From CBDCHC01 sp965217075 (GTDB taxonomy: Bacteria; Pseudomonadota; Gammaproteobacteria; PS1; Pseudothioglobaceae), in contig CBDCHC010000010.1 in NCBI GenBank assembly GCA_965217075.1, positions 1-64,000 on the forward strand: 64,000 nt of DNA. The letters run 5' to 3'. Of this stretch, positions 8,601-18,686 are shown one piece after another. Under the pieces are notes generated by a model that saw only the letters and a program-made list of their open reading frames with translations, was not told where the DNA came from and did not search any database. Numbering within the stretch: position 1 is the stretch's first letter; each line of letters starts with the position of its first letter. A program made the translations under genes and the position numbers.

Positions 8601-11600
8601 ATTACCAGCGCTATCTGTAGCTTTAACTGTTAAGTTGTTTACTCCTTCGCTTAGTGCGCTAGTTAGGATAATACTATAATTACCGCTAGCATTTGCAATG
8701 CCTGTGCCTACTTCTGTAGCGCCGTTATATATTTTAACTGTAGCGCCTGCTTCAGCTGTGCCAGTTATTGTTGGCTTGGTATTGCTAGTTATATTATCAG
8801 TATTGCTGCTGCCAGTATCGCTTGCAGTTGCTAAAACAATAGTTGGGGTGCTTGGCGCTGTAGTATCAATGGTAATATTAAGCTCACTACTAACTGTACT
8901 TGTATTACCAGCAGTGTCTGTAGCTTTAGCACTTAGGTTGTTTGCTCCTTCGCTTAGTGCGCTAGTTAAGGTAATATTATAATTACCGCTAGCATTTGCA
9001 ATGCCTGTGCCTACTTCTGTAGCGCCGTTATATATTTTAACTGTAGCGCCTGCTTCAGCTGTGCCAGTTATTGTTGGCTTGGTATTGCTAGTTATATTAT
9101 CAGTATTGCTGCTGCCAGTATCGCTTGCAGTTGCTAAAACAATAGTTGGGATGCTTGGCGCTGTAGTATCTCCTCTTATATTAAATTCCAAAACATTAGT
9201 AGTGCTTTCATTGCCTGCAACATCTACAAAAAGTACTTTAAAAATATTATCTCCATTTCGATTTGTAATTTGCACATTCGATAAGGTTAAAGTATTGCCA
9301 GACGGGACATAATCCTGAACTATCTCACCTGTATCCATATTATATAATCTTGCTAAATTACCTGACTTTGAAGATATTTTAATATTTACCGTAGCATTCT
9401 TTGTAATATATAACTGATCTTGTGTTATTAAAAGATCATTGTTGGTATCTATATATAAGCCTTCTAATCTATCAGTATCAGGTGCAGTAGTATCAAGAGT
9501 AATATCAAGCGCACTACTAGCTACGCTGGTATTACCAGCGCTATCTGTAGCTTTAACTGTTAAGTTGTTTACTCCTTCGCTTAGTGCGCTAGTTAGGATA
9601 ATACTATAATTACCGCTAGCATTTGCAATGCCTGTGCCTACTTCTGTAGCGCCGTTATATATTTTAACTGTAGCGCCTGCTTCAGCTGTGCCAGTTATTG
9701 TTGGCTTGGTATTGCTAGTTATATTATCAGTATTGCTGCTGCCAGTATCGCTTGCAGTTGCTAAAACAATAGTTGGGGTGCTTGGCGCTGTAGTATCAAT
9801 GGTAATATTAAGCTCACTACTAACTGTACTTGTATTACCAGCAGTGTCTGTAGCTTTAGCACTTAGGTTGTTTGCTCCTTCGCTTAGTGCGCTAGTTAAG
9901 GTAATATTATAATTACCGCTAGCATTTGCAATGCCTGTGCCTACTTCTGTAGCGCCGTTATATATTTTAACTGTAGCGCCTGCTTCAGCTGTGCCAGTTA
10001 TTGTTGGCTTGGTATTGCTAGTTATATTGTCAGTATTATCGCTACCAGTATCACTTGCAGCTGCTAAGTCAATAGTTGGCAGGGAAGATGGCGTCATAGT
10101 ATCAATAATAATATCAAGTGCGCTACTAGCTGCGCTGGTATTGCCAGCGGTGTCTGTAGCTTTAGCACTTAGGTTGTTTACTCCTTCGTTAAGTGCGCTA
10201 GTTAAGGTAATATTATAATCACCGCTAGCATTTGCAATGCCTGTACCTACTTCTATAGCGCCGTTATATATTTTAACTGCAGCTCCTGCTTCAGTTGTGC
10301 CAGTTATTGTTGGGGTAGTAATATTGGTAACCTTGTCACTATCACTATCGCCGCTATCACTTGCAGCTGCTAAGTCAATAGTTGGGGTAGCTGGTGGTTC
10401 AAAGTCATAATTTTGAATGCTAGTAGCTGCTGAGGTAGTAAGCGTTGTAGTAGCAACGCTATTAGCAGCGTCTGCGGCTACATCTATAGTTATAGAGCCA
10501 GTTGCAGGGTTTGTAGCTGGGGTTACTGTTAGGCTATAAGTAGTGCCAGAGCCTGTAAAGCTTCCTTTAGTGCCGTTATTTACGCTTATATCAGTAGCGT
10601 CAAAACCAGTTACTGCTTCGCTAAAAGTAAAGGTAAAGATAACATCGCCATCAGTACTATTGATTGTATCTTTGTTCTGGTTGTTAGTAATATTTAGTGC
10701 AACTTTATCAACTACATTAATAATTAGCGCTTGATTAGTGCTATTACCAGCGGTATCTGTGGCTATAACAGTAACTCTGTTAGTGGCTGTAGTAGTTGGG
10801 GCTGTTTTATAAGTTAGTGCGCCAGTAGCTGGGTCTATATTAAATATAGTTGCATCTGTAGTGCTAATGCTATAAGTTAAGGTATTAGTGTCTGTGGCAA
10901 AATCTGTAGCATTATTTACTGCAGTGGTATTTATTGCCATAGTTGCTATAGTTGTACTCACAACTGTAGGGTTAGTAGTATCAACGTTAACAATAAGTAT
11001 ATTAGATGGACTTCCTGTATTACCAGCGCTATCTGTAGCTTTAACTGTTAAGTTGTTTACTCCTTCGCTTAGTGCGCTAGTTAGGATAATACTATAATTA
11101 CCGCTAGCATTTGCAATGCCTGTGCCTACTTCTGTAGTGCCGTTATATATTTTAACTGTAGCGCCTGCTTCAGTTGTGCCGGTTATTGTTGGCTTGGTAT
11201 TGCTAGTTATATTGTCAGTATTATCGCTACCAGTATCACTTGTAGCTGCTAAGTCAATAGTTGGGGTAGCTGGTGCTGTGGTATCATAAGCCTGAGAGGC
11301 AGTGCTACTAGCACTGCCAATACCCACTGTATTTGTAGCAGCATCTGCGTCTACACTTACAGTTATACTGCCTTCTGAGTTTGGAGTTGGGGTTACTGTT
11401 AGGCTATAAGTAGTGCCAGAGCCTGTAAGAGTTCCTTTAGTACCACCAGTTACAGTTATGTCGCTGATATCAAAGCCAGTTACTATTTCAGCAAAAGTAA
11501 AGGTAAAGGTAACATCGCTATTAGTTGCTGTTGTAGCATTATCAGTAATAGTTAGTACTATTTTATCGGCTACAGTAATAGCTAGTGCTTGATCGGTGCT

Positions 11601-14600
11601 ATTACCAGCGGTGTCTATAGCTGTGATGATAACATTATTAGTAGTAGCAGTAGTTGTAGCAACTTTATAGCTAAGCTCACCAGTAGCTGGGTCTATATTA
11701 AATAAGTTAGCATCAGTGCCGCTAATGCTATAAGTAGCACCATTTGTATCAGTTGCAGTAGCTGTGTATATAGTAGCTGTATCTCCTAGTGCTACAGTTG
11801 TAGTTGCTGGGCTAGTAAATGTAGGGCCGGTAGTATCAACAGTAATATCAAGCGCACTACTAGCTGCGCTGGTATTGCCAGCGGTGTCTGTGGCAATAGC
11901 TGTGAGCTTATGTGTTCCTTCATTAAGCGCAGTTACAGTAATAATATAATTACCACTAGCATCTGCTGTAGCGCTGCCTACTTCTATAGCGCCGTTATAT
12001 ATTTTAACTGTAGCGCCTGCTTCAGCTGTGCCAGTTATTGTTGGGGTAGTAATATTGGTAACCTTGTCACTATCACTATCGCCGCTATCGCTTGCAGCTG
12101 CTAAGTCAATAGTTGGGGTAGCTGGTGGTTCAAAGTCATAATTTTGAATGCTAGTAGCTGCTGAGGTAGTAAGCGTTGTAGTAGCAACGCTATTAGCAGC
12201 GTCTGCGGCTACATCTATAGTTATAGAGCCAGTTGCAGGGTTTGTAGCTGGGGTTACTGTTAGGCTATAAGTAGTGCCAGAGCCTGTAAAGCTTCCTTTA
12301 GTGCCGTTATTTACGCTTATATCAGTAGCGTCAAAACCAGTTACTGCTTCGCTAAAAGTAAAGGTAAAGGTAACATCGCCATCAGTACTATTGATTGTAT
12401 CTTTGTTCTGGTTGTTAGTAATATTTAGTGCAACTTTATCAACTACATTAATAATTAGCGCTTGATTAGTGCTATTACCAGCGGTATCTGTGGCTATAAC
12501 AGTAACTCTGTTAGTGGCTGTAGTAGTTGGGGCTGTTTTATAAGTTAGTGCGCCAGTAGCTGGGTCTATATTAAATATAGTTGCATCTGTAGTGCTAATG
12601 CTATAAGTTAAGGTATTAGTGTCTGTGGCAAAATCTGTAGCATTATTTACTGCAGTGGTATTTATTGCCATAGTTGCTATAGTTGTACTCACAACTGTAG
12701 GGTTAGTAGTATCAACGTTAACAATAAGTATATTAGATGGACTTCCTGTATTACCAGCGCTATCTGTAGCTTTAACTGTTAAGTTGTTTACTCCTTCGCT
12801 TAGTGCGCTAGTTAGGATAATACTATAATTACCGCTAGCATTTGCAATGCCTGTGCCTACTTCTGTAGTGCCGTTATATATTTTAACTGTAGCGCCTGCT
12901 TCAGTTGTGCCGGTTATTGTTGGCTTGGTATTGCTAGTTATATTGTCAGTATTATCGCTACCAGTATCACTTGTAGCTGCTAAGTCAATAGTTGGGGTAG
13001 CTGGTGCTGTGGTATCATAAGCCTGAGAGGCAGTGCTACTAGCACTGCCAATACCCACTGTATTTGTAGCAGCATCTGCGTCTACACTTACAGTTATACT
13101 GCCTTCTGAGTTTGGAGTTGGGGTTACTGTTAGGCTATAAGTAGTGCCAGAGCCTGTAAGAGTTCCTTTAGTACCACCAGTTACAGTTATGTCGCTGATA
13201 TCAAAGCCAGTTACTATTTCAGCAAAAGTAAAGGTAAAGGTAACATCGCTATTAGTTGCTGTTGTAGCATTATCAGTAATAGTTAGTACTATTTTATCGG
13301 CTACAGTAATAGCTAGTGCTTGATCGGTGCTATTACCAGCGGTGTCTATAGCTGTGATGATAACATTATTAGTAGTAGCAGTAGTTGTAGCAACTTTATA
13401 GCTAAGCTCACCAGTAGCTGGGTCTATATTAAATAAGTTAGCATCAGTGCCGCTAATGCTATAAGTAGCACCATTTGTATCAGTTGCAGTAGCTGTGTAT
13501 ATAGTAGCTGTATCTCCTAGTGCTACAGTTGTAGTTGCTGGGCTAGTAAATGTAGGGCCGGTAGTATCAACAGTAATATCAAGCGCACTACTAGCTGCGC
13601 TGGTATTGCCAGCGGTGTCTGTGGCAATAGCTGTGAGCTTATGTGTTCCTTCATTAAGCGCAGTTACAGTAATAATATAATTACCACTAGCATCTGCTGT
13701 AGCGCTGCCTACTTCTATAGCGCCGTTATATATTTTAACTGTAGCGCCTGCTTCAGCTGTGCCAGTTATTGTTGGGGTAGTAATATTGGTAACCTTGTCA
13801 CTATCACTATCGCCGCTATCGCTTGCAGCTGCTAAGTCAATAGTTGGGGTAGCTGGTGGTTCAAAGTCATAATTTTGAATGCTAGTAGCTGCTGAGGTAG
13901 TAAGCGTTGCAGTAGCAACGCTATTAGCAGCGTCTGCGGCTACATCTATAGTTATAGAGCCAGTTGCAGGGTTTGTAGCTGGGGTTACTGTTAGGCTATA
14001 AGTAGTGCCAGAGCCTGTAAAGCTTCCTTTAGTGCCGTTATTTACGCTTATATCAGTAGCGTCAAAACCAGTTACTGCTTCGCTAAAAGTAAAGGTAAAG
14101 ATAACATCGCCATCAGTACTATTGATTGTATCTTTGTTCTGGTTGTTAGTAATATTTAGTGCAACTTTATCAACTACATTAATATTAAATATACTATCAG
14201 CAAAAAGACCGGCCTTGTCTGTTGCTCTGATAGTAACTTTAGAATTAGAAGATGTAGTATCTGGTGCTGTAACAGAGATTAAGCCTGTATTCTTACCTAT
14301 ACTAAGCCAACTTGGTGAATCTATTAATTTATAAGTAAATGCATCATTTGTATCTTCATCAGTAAAATAACTACTAGCATCAAAATTAAAAGACTGTCCT
14401 TTATCTGCTGATTGAGTAGGAATTGTTGTTGCTACAGGTTTTTCATTAATATCATTTATAGCAATAGTAATATCTTCAGCGTTCGGATTACCAACAGTAT
14501 CTGTAATATTTACAGTAATAGCATAACTTGATTTGCTTTCATAATCGCCGTCTTGTTTAAGTGTTAATACACCAGCAGTTGTTAGCTCAAATGCAGAAGC

Positions 14601-17600
14601 ATCTGCACCTGTTAAGGTAGTGGTAAAAGTAACATCTTCGCTAGATGCTAGGTCGGCTACAGTTGTAGTTCCTTCATCTATAGATATTATTTTATTAGTA
14701 ATAGTTGGTGCGGTATTATCAACTGTAAGGTCTGTTACTATTTGACCTACTACACTTGTAAGCCACTCTTTGCCTGCATCGGAAACTGCAACGGCTGTTG
14801 CACCATTTAATTCTATACTCTTAACACTAACTGTACCATCACCTATAGTTGGTATTGGGCTTGCAGCGCTAATAGCAAAAATTAATTTAGTTGTGGTTGA
14901 ACCACTAGCAACATAAGATGCTACTACATCAGTACCTGCAACATCAAAAGTTATGCTTGGAATGTTAGCGCCATTTGCTGTATCTATTGTGATGGCTTCA
15001 CTCATAGTAACAGTAATATTAACAGTATCACCGCCTTTTACTAAAGCTTTATCAGCGTTAGCACTAGTTATAACTGGTAATTTTATTACAGTTACTGAAA
15101 AAGTGTCTGTTTGAGAAGATAAACCTGCTCTATCCGTTGCTTTAACAGTAAAGCTATATTTTCCTGCAGTATCTGGAGTAAAAGTAATATTACCTGCTGC
15201 ACTAATTTGTGCCAAAGCAGGACCGCTAACTAAACTATATGTTAATCTATCATCAGCATCAACATCTTTAAAATTAGCTGCTATATCAAGTATTAATTCT
15301 TGATTTATTACTCCTGTAGTATCAGCTATAGCTGTATCTACAACAGGTGCTTCGTTAACATCAGCTATGTTAACTGTTATAGTATTAGTTGTTGTATTAC
15401 CAGCTATATCTATAAAAGATACATCAATGCTATAACTATGGTCTGTGTTATTTGTATCTTCAAAATTAGCAGGATTATTAAGTGTAAGCGTGCCATCTGC
15501 TTTTAAAGAAAATTTATCTGCATCTGTACCAGATATTGCAGTATCAAAGGCACCTTCTTCACTGGCAATCAGAGTTGTTACGACTGTAGTATTCTCATTA
15601 ATAGTAATAGTATCATTTGTTAAGTTAGTAATGCTTGGAGTTCTATTATCTATAATGATAGTTTTATCATTTTCAAATATTGTTGATATATTGCCATCTT
15701 CAGTTACTTGTCTAACTTGTACGCTACCAACTCCGTAAGTTGTATTAGTTGCTAAATCAAAAGAAGTGTTTGTACCATTGGTCCAATTTATACCACTATC
15801 CATACTATACTGCCATACAGCATTCGAAACTAAATTAGTAGTATCAACGCTAATAGTTGCAACATTAGTAATATTATCACTTACATTGCCTGAATCAGCA
15901 CTTAAAGCAAAAGAAAGTGCAAGAGGAGGAGTAGTAGATACCTCTATCGTGCTTGCAGAGTACTGTAAAGTAGTTTCAGTTGCAGTATCGCCTTTAACTC
16001 TAACTTTAATATTACTAGTAATATAGGTATTGTTGCCTAAAAGAAAAGATGTGCCAGAGCCATCAACCCAATCAGTACTATTTGTAGTATACTCCCACGC
16101 TGTATTAGCAGCTATTACTACATTTATAGTGCCATCATTTGTTTTTCCGTCTATATCACTTATACCTGTATCAGCATTTAAAGATAAATTAATAACAGGT
16201 GTTTCAGCTGCAACAGTATTAATAACTTCTGCCATATTACCTGCTTTATCAGTTGCTCTTACCTTGATACTACCAACTGCATAATCGCTACCTGCAGGAG
16301 GCAGCAAAACACTACTACCTTGACCATCAGTCCAAGTTAGGCCAGCGTCAACTGAATATTTCCAAGTAGCATCACCTAAGTTAGCTACAGAAATAACACC
16401 ATTATTTATATTAATAGTATGTGCAGGGGCGGTACTATCAATAATAACTTGACCACTACCACCTAAAGCTTTAGTACCAGAAGCACTACTTGCATCACGC
16501 ACTTGCACACTGTTTTTGTCATAAGTTCCTTCCGTTAAAGCAAAACTAGCGCCTGTACCATCCGTCCACTCTGTTCCGCCATCTGTACTATATTCCCAGC
16601 TACTTGGTGGGTTAACTACTGTAATTGTGCCATCATTAGTAACGCTGTCTGTATTACTTATACCATTATCATTTTTAAGAATTAAAATAATATCTGAAGG
16701 GGCATTGTTAGTTGAAATCACTTTAGGTAAAGTAACTTCGTTAGGTCTGCCAATTGTTGCTACTGCTACTTGCGCTCCTGCTTGTAAATCAGTTAATAGT
16801 GTAGCATCATCAGCTATTATTTTAGTAGTAAAATCTATAATTGTTTTTTCTACATCACCAGAATTTTGTTTATCAACACCTGACATAGCCGCTAATGTTT
16901 GACCATAAGCATCGCCTGGTTGATAAGAAATATCATTGTTTGCTGTTTTTATTATTACTAAAGTTGGGGTGTCTTTACTAAGATCAACTCCAGCTAAGTT
17001 AAAACCTGTTGCGACTTTATCATTAGCAGCTTTAGCATCTACAATAGTAATCACTTTTTCACTCATTTCTCCGTTACTACCAACGCCAGCTACTCTAGCT
17101 GCTATAGTAGTAAGAGGAGTAATAACAACTGTGATAGCTCCACCGCTGCTAACATCAGCAAGAGATGACAATGTAGTTGTTAAATCGACTTCCTGACCAT
17201 TATTACCTTCATCTTTATAATCAGCAGCAGCATTAGTATCGATAACTTTAACTAATATTAAACCCTTATAATCACCTAAATTAACACTAAATTTACCATC
17301 AGCATCTATTGCTATATTACTTTTTAATATATTACCATCAGCATCATAAATCGTAGCAACTAAGCCATGTCCTTTTATAACTGGGCCAAGAGCAATAATA
17401 CCATTAATTATAGTACCAGCAATCTCTGCTGCACCAGAAGAACCAGCACTAGCAGCGGCTCCAGCTACACCTATAGCAACCAATGCTGCATCAAAACTTG
17501 TAGTAAGAGCTAAAGCACCAGCAGTATATAAATCACTAAAGCTACTAGAAAATATTGCTGATTGTCCATTAGCAATAGCAAAAACTTCTTTTTCACCACC

Positions 17601-18032
17601 ATGTATATATGCTATTTGTGAGCCATCAGCTACATTTACAAAATTACCATCTACTACATAATAAGTATTATCAGCAGTAAAAGAACTACCTTTATATTTT
17701 ATGGAAGCAACACAAGAAAAATCTTTAGCACATACGCCAAAATAATTATTAATAGCTATACTAGTATTATCTTCAAACAATACTTCTAAATCTAGACCAA
17801 CTTTTTTTACTATGAAATTACCATCAATATCTTTGTTATTTGTTAAATCTAACACATAATGTTTGCCGGCTTTAGCTTTTATGTACTTGCTTTTACCATT
17901 AACTACATTAATATTTTCAGCGGATAACTTGGCTGTGTGAGCTTCAGCTGATATTTCTAAAGCTTTTACTTGTTCATCTGTTTTTTTGATGTTTTTAGCC
18001 TTGCCTTTGTTAGTATTTTTAGTATTTTTCAT
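5643..18032 (-). CDS. Giant type I-secreted RTX adhesin with Ig/cadherin-like repeats and BspA-type leucine-rich repeats
   Basis: 4129 residues, with AGGAG 9 bases before the ATG. There is no Sec signal. Residues ~55-160 resemble the BapA-type N-terminal domain, followed by a small Ala/Gly-rich hydrophobic stretch (~170-215). Residues ~450-1280 are mixed Ig-like and cadherin-like modules (DVNEAPV and DINEKP motifs with DAD/DxD calcium ligands). Residues ~1283-2553 hold a 577-residue unit repeated 2.2 times, and ~2668-3415 a 310-residue unit repeated 2.4 times, both built from Ig modules of the TPTITGTAEAGATVKIYNG type. Near 3700-3750 is a PKD-like WGDGS stretch. Residues ~3790-3930 are BspA/DUF285 repeats (MSWMFSSASKFNTDLSAW-like). 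The end has RTX nonapeptides (GGNDTIIGG, GGAGNDTLTGG) and the usual type I secretion tail. It probably mediates attachment to a host or surface. No transporter genes are in the window. Confidence 0.93.
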   Translation of the reverse strand: MKNTKNTNKGKAKNIKKTDEQVKALEISAEAHTAKLSAENINVVNGKSKYIKAKAGKHYVLDLTNNKDIDGNFIVKKVGLDLEVLFEDNTSIAINNYFGVCAKDFSCVASIKYKGSSFTADNTYYVVDGNFVNVADGSQIAYIHGGEKEVFAIANGQSAIFSSSFSDLYTAGALALTTSFDAALVAIGVAGAAASAGSSGAAEIAGTIINGIIALGPVIKGHGLVATIYDADGNILKSNIAIDADGKFSVNLGDYKGLILVKVIDTNAAADYKDEGNNGQEVDLTTTLSSLADVSSGGAITVVITPLTTIAARVAGVGSNGEMSEKVITIVDAKAANDKVATGFNLAGVDLSKDTPTLVIIKTANNDISYQPGDAYGQTLAAMSGVDKQNSGDVEKTIIDFTTKIIADDATLLTDLQAGAQVAVATIGRPNEVTLPKVISTNNAPSDIILILKNDNGISNTDSVTNDGTITVVNPPSSWEYSTDGGTEWTDGTGASFALTEGTYDKNSVQVRDASSASGTKALGGSGQVIIDSTAPAHTININNGVISVANLGDATWKYSVDAGLTWTDGQGSSVLLPPAGSDYAVGSIKVRATDKAGNMAEVINTVAAETPVINLSLNADTGISDIDGKTNDGTINVVIAANTAWEYTTNSTDWVDGSGTSFLLGNNTYITSNIKVRVKGDTATETTLQYSASTIEVSTTPPLALSFALSADSGNVSDNITNVATISVDTTNLVSNAVWQYSMDSGINWTNGTNTSFDLATNTTYGVGSVQVRQVTEDGNISTIFENDKTIIIDNRTPSITNLTNDTITINENTTVVTTLIASEEGAFDTAISGTDADKFSLKADGTLTLNNPANFEDTNNTDHSYSIDVSFIDIAGNTTTNTITVNIADVNEAPVVDTAIADTTGVINQELILDIAANFKDVDADDRLTYSLVSGPALAQISAAGNITFTPDTAGKYSFTVKATDRAGLSSQTDTFSVTVIKLPVITSANADKALVKGGDTVNITVTMSEAITIDTANGANIPSITFDVAGTDVVASYVASGSTTTKLIFAISAASPIPTIGDGTVSVKSIELNGATAVAVSDAGKEWLTSVVGQIVTDLTVDNTAPTITNKIISIDEGTTTVADLASSEDVTFTTTLTGADASAFELTTAGVLTLKQDGDYESKSSYAITVNITDTVGNPNAEDITIAINDINEKPVATTIPTQSADKGQSFNFDASSYFTDEDTNDAFTYKLIDSPSWLSIGKNTGLISVTAPDTTSSNSKVTIRATDKAGLFADSIFNINVVDKVALNITNNQNKDTINSTDGDVIFTFTFSEAVTGFDATDISVNNGTKGSFTGSGTTYSLTVTPATNPATGSITIDVAADAANSVATATLTTSAATSIQNYDFEPPATPTIDLAAASDSGDSDSDKVTNITTPTITGTAEAGATVKIYNGAIEVGSATADASGNYIITVTALNEGTHKLTAIATDTAGNTSAASSALDITVDTTGPTFTSPATTTVALGDTATIYTATATDTNGATYSISGTDANLFNIDPATGELSYKVATTTATTNNVIITAIDTAGNSTDQALAITVADKIVLTITDNATTATNSDVTFTFTFAEIVTGFDISDITVTGGTKGTLTGSGTTYSLTVTPTPNSEGSITVSVDADAATNTVGIGSASSTASQAYDTTAPATPTIDLAATSDTGSDNTDNITSNTKPTITGTTEAGATVKIYNGTTEVGTGIANASGNYSIILTSALSEGVNNLTVKATDSAGNTGSPSNILIVNVDTTNPTVVSTTIATMAINTTAVNNATDFATDTNTLTYSISTTDATIFNIDPATGALTYKTAPTTTATNRVTVIATDTAGNSTNQALIINVVDKVALNITNNQNKDTINSTDGDVTFTFTFSEAVTGFDATDISVNNGTKGSFTGSGTTYSLTVTPATNPATGSITIDVAADAANSVATTTLTTSAATSIQNYDFEPPATPTIDLAAASDSGDSDSDKVTNITTPTITGTAEAGATVKIYNGAIEVGSATADASGNYIITVTALNEGTHKLTAIATDTAGNTSAASSALDITVDTTGPTFTSPATTTVALGDTATIYTATATDTNGATYSISGTDANLFNIDPATGELSYKVATTTATTNNVIITAIDTAGNSTDQALAITVADKIVLTITDNATTATNSDVTFTFTFAEIVTGFDISDITVTGGTKGTLTGSGTTYSLTVTPTPNSEGSITVSVDADAATNTVGIGSASSTASQAYDTTAPATPTIDLAATSDTGSDNTDNITSNTKPTITGTTEAGATVKIYNGTTEVGTGIANASGNYSIILTSALSEGVNNLTVKATDSAGNTGSPSNILIVNVDTTNPTVVSTTIATMAINTTAVNNATDFATDTNTLTYSISTTDATIFNIDPATGALTYKTAPTTTATNRVTVIATDTAGNSTNQALIINVVDKVALNITNNQNKDTINSTDGDVIFTFTFSEAVTGFDATDISVNNGTKGSFTGSGTTYSLTVTPATNPATGSITIDVAADAANSVATTTLTTSAATSIQNYDFEPPATPTIDLAAASDSGDSDSDKVTNITTPTITGTTEAGAAVKIYNGAIEVGTGIANASGDYNITLTSALNEGVNNLSAKATDTAGNTSAASSALDIIIDTMTPSSLPTIDLAAASDTGSDNTDNITSNTKPTITGTAEAGATVKIYNGATEVGTGIANASGNYNITLTSALSEGANNLSAKATDTAGNTSTVSSELNITIDTTAPSTPTIVLATASDTGSSNTDNITSNTKPTITGTAEAGATVKIYNGATEVGTGIANASGNYSIILTSALSEGVNNLTVKATDSAGNTSVASSALDITLDTTAPDTDRLEGLYIDTNNDLLITQDQLYITKNATVNIKISSKSGNLARLYNMDTGEIVQDYVPSGNTLTLSNVQITNRNGDNIFKVLFVDVAGNESTTNVLEFNIRGDTTAPSIPTIVLATASDTGSSNTDNITSNTKPTITGTAEAGATVKIYNGATEVGTGIANASGNYNITLTSALSEGANNLSAKATDTAGNTSTVSSELNITIDTTAPSTPTIVLATASDTGSSNTDNITSNTKPTITGTAEAGATVKIYNGATEVGTGIANASGNYSIILTSALSEGVNNLTVKATDSAGNTSVASSALDITLDTTAPDTDRLEGLYIDTNNDLLITQDQLYITKNATVNIKISSKSGNLARLYNMDTGEIVQDYVPSGNTLTLSNVQITNRNGDNIFKVLFVDVAGNESTTNVLEFNIRGDTTAPSIPTIVLATASDTGSSNTDNITSNTKPTITGTAEAGATVKIYNGATEVGTGIANASGNYNITLTSALSEGANNLSAKATDTAGNTSTVSSELNITIDTTAPSTPTIVLATASDTGSSNTDNITSNTKPTITGTAEAGATVKIYNGAIEVGSATADASGNYIITVTALNEGTHKLTAIATDTAGNTSAASSELNITIDTTAPAVVSITPTTIIFDEAVNINTFTQDFGLATSKLTLANGKTFGTGATIAADIDTAAHSIVITNIDTDVNGTYTKLSATAVAGLTITGDFDPIPDNINNNIDTSKAVYSYTNNNGETWYLWARNTSGYHISKLGSTAKWFWEGADSVDDLKQNPWEVSSWMKSTAAAYDPDSTEVTAASVDAYTDKFSITAGTGSTVAAGDTLNIAANAIVDKAGNNTITATSANYLVQTPLLSTWKTSADNEKVTIRVNNDYKYNYTIDWGDGSVESSQTANATHVYATAGDHQIAITGNYPAISFSGASNTEPNTQLISIDSWGNTAWQSFNRAFTYAVNLVSMPTDIHNLSSVTDMSWMFSSASKFNTDLSAWDTSKVTNMLGMFYKSSKFNKDISAWDTGKVTNMSYMFNAAIVFDQDIGSWNISQVISMSHMFSSASKFNTDLSAWDISKVTNMSGIFNGSAMSITNMDKTLTGWADINTADGETSLQNGVSIGGATITYSNATAMQYLTDTYKWTTTATLKANDASFTVGDNTATDTTATDKSATTTAQTIHGLGGNDTIIGGSAADDIYGGAGNDTLTGGAGADIFHFLYKNTGTDTITDFVSGTDKLDIAVLLDGYDADKSFSDFVTLSTGKVVIDIDGNSSTTSDSITINLTNSNAVEADFVL
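7787..10029. repeat. 930-bp-period tandem repeat inside the adhesin (about 2.4 copies)
   Basis: Sequence at position x recurs at x+930 across this interval, for example 7921 against 8851 and 8071 against 9001 against 9931. The stretches compared were identical. Similarity fails at 7786 on one side and after 10029 on the other. 930 bp is 310 codons, so copy number can change in frame. Each unit encodes two Ig modules plus an unusual ~100-residue module containing RLEGLYIDTNNDLLITQDQ. Confidence 0.93.
10371..14184. repeat. 1731-bp-period tandem repeat inside the adhesin (about 2.2 copies)
   Basis: Sequence recurs with a 1731-bp spacing (577 codons), for example 10543 against 12274 against 14005 and 11764 against 13495. 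I saw only a few substitutions, such as AAAGATAAC/AAAGGTAAC and GTTGTAGTA/GTTGCAGTA. It starts after a mismatch at 10370 and ends where the third partial copy diverges at 14185. Each unit carries several different Ig-like modules, so this is duplication of a multi-domain block, not of a single domain. Confidence 0.93.
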
Positions 18033-18404
18033 GCATTAATGCTCCTATATAATAATTATAATGTTAAAAAAAATGATGTAATTGTACCTTAATAATTTGT
18101 TTAGTTAAAATAATTTCATCTAAATTTTAATATATTTTTTTAAAAATAAAGTTAAAATTCAACTTTATTAATGCATATTATATCTAATAATTTTATTATA
18201 TGCAAGATTTTTTTATATTTAGCTTAACTAAAAGACTTTATAGTAACAATAATATCATTTATAACAACGTTTTCTACGCTAAATTTATATTAAAAAATAA
18301 TTGTAAAATTTAAACTTTTATAAGAAAATATACTTAACAAACTAAAAAAAGTATTTTTTTATATTGATATTTTTTTAGTAAAAACTTAAAAAAATAACAA
18401 CCTA
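18033..18404. other. Gene-free AT-rich spacer upstream of the adhesin
   Basis: About 370 bases of more than 80% A+T without a convincing reading frame. It must contain the adhesin promoter. A TATAAT on the minus strand at 18055-18060 sits about 25 bases before the adhesin ATG, but no clear -35 box accompanies it. The stretch 18240-18400 next to the cytochrome stop shows only A/T runs; I see no strong terminator hairpin. Confidence 0.5.
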
Positions 18405-18686
18405 TTATTTAACGTTAAACCTATAAAAATGATTATTTAAATAAGTAACTACACTACTTTGCTCTTCTGGAAACCAGCCAGTATTAAACATACTAGCGCA
18501 TCTGTTAACTTGTATTTTAAGTGCTTTAAAATTATTTATTTTTTTATCTGCTCTATTATAAAAATCCTTATTATGCTTTACAATATGACAGTTTTTGCAG
18601 CTTTGTTGATGTAGCTCTTGACCTTCATTTGCTATAACACTATAATTCATAAATATAAAAAATATTATCGCTAAAAATTTATTCAA
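18405..18686 (-). CDS. Small periplasmic monohaem cytochrome c
   Basis: 93 residues starting at a TTG codon (18684-18686), with AAAGGAG about 7 bases upstream as ribosome-binding site. It has a signal peptide (FLAIIFFIFMNYSVIANEG) and one CKNCH haem-binding motif near residue 33. A conserved-looking Met (CASMFNTGWFPEEQ) could be the distal ligand. It resembles the small soluble cytochromes of sulfur oxidisers such as the SHP/DUF1924-associated type, but its partner is not in the window. The TTG overlaps the TGA of an upstream open frame (18683-18870) whose 5' part is missing, so it once followed another gene closely. It probably carries electrons in the periplasm. Confidence 0.75.
   Translation of the reverse strand: MNKFLAIIFFIFMNYSVIANEGQELHQQSCKNCHIVKHNKDFYNRADKKINNFKALKIQVNRCASMFNTGWFPEEQSSVVTYLNNHFYRFNVK

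Noticed and set aside
7432..10734. Many plus-strand open frames opposite the adhesin, some repeated (MPVPTSVAPLY...).
   Set aside because: They are antisense shadows of a Thr/Ala/Ser-rich repetitive gene. They recur only because the adhesin repeats recur, and have no ribosome-binding sites or homology.
10371..14184. Direct repeats considered as a CRISPR or transposon structure.
   Set aside because: The units are 1731 bp long, in frame and encode Ig modules; there are no short regular repeats with spacers and no transposase.
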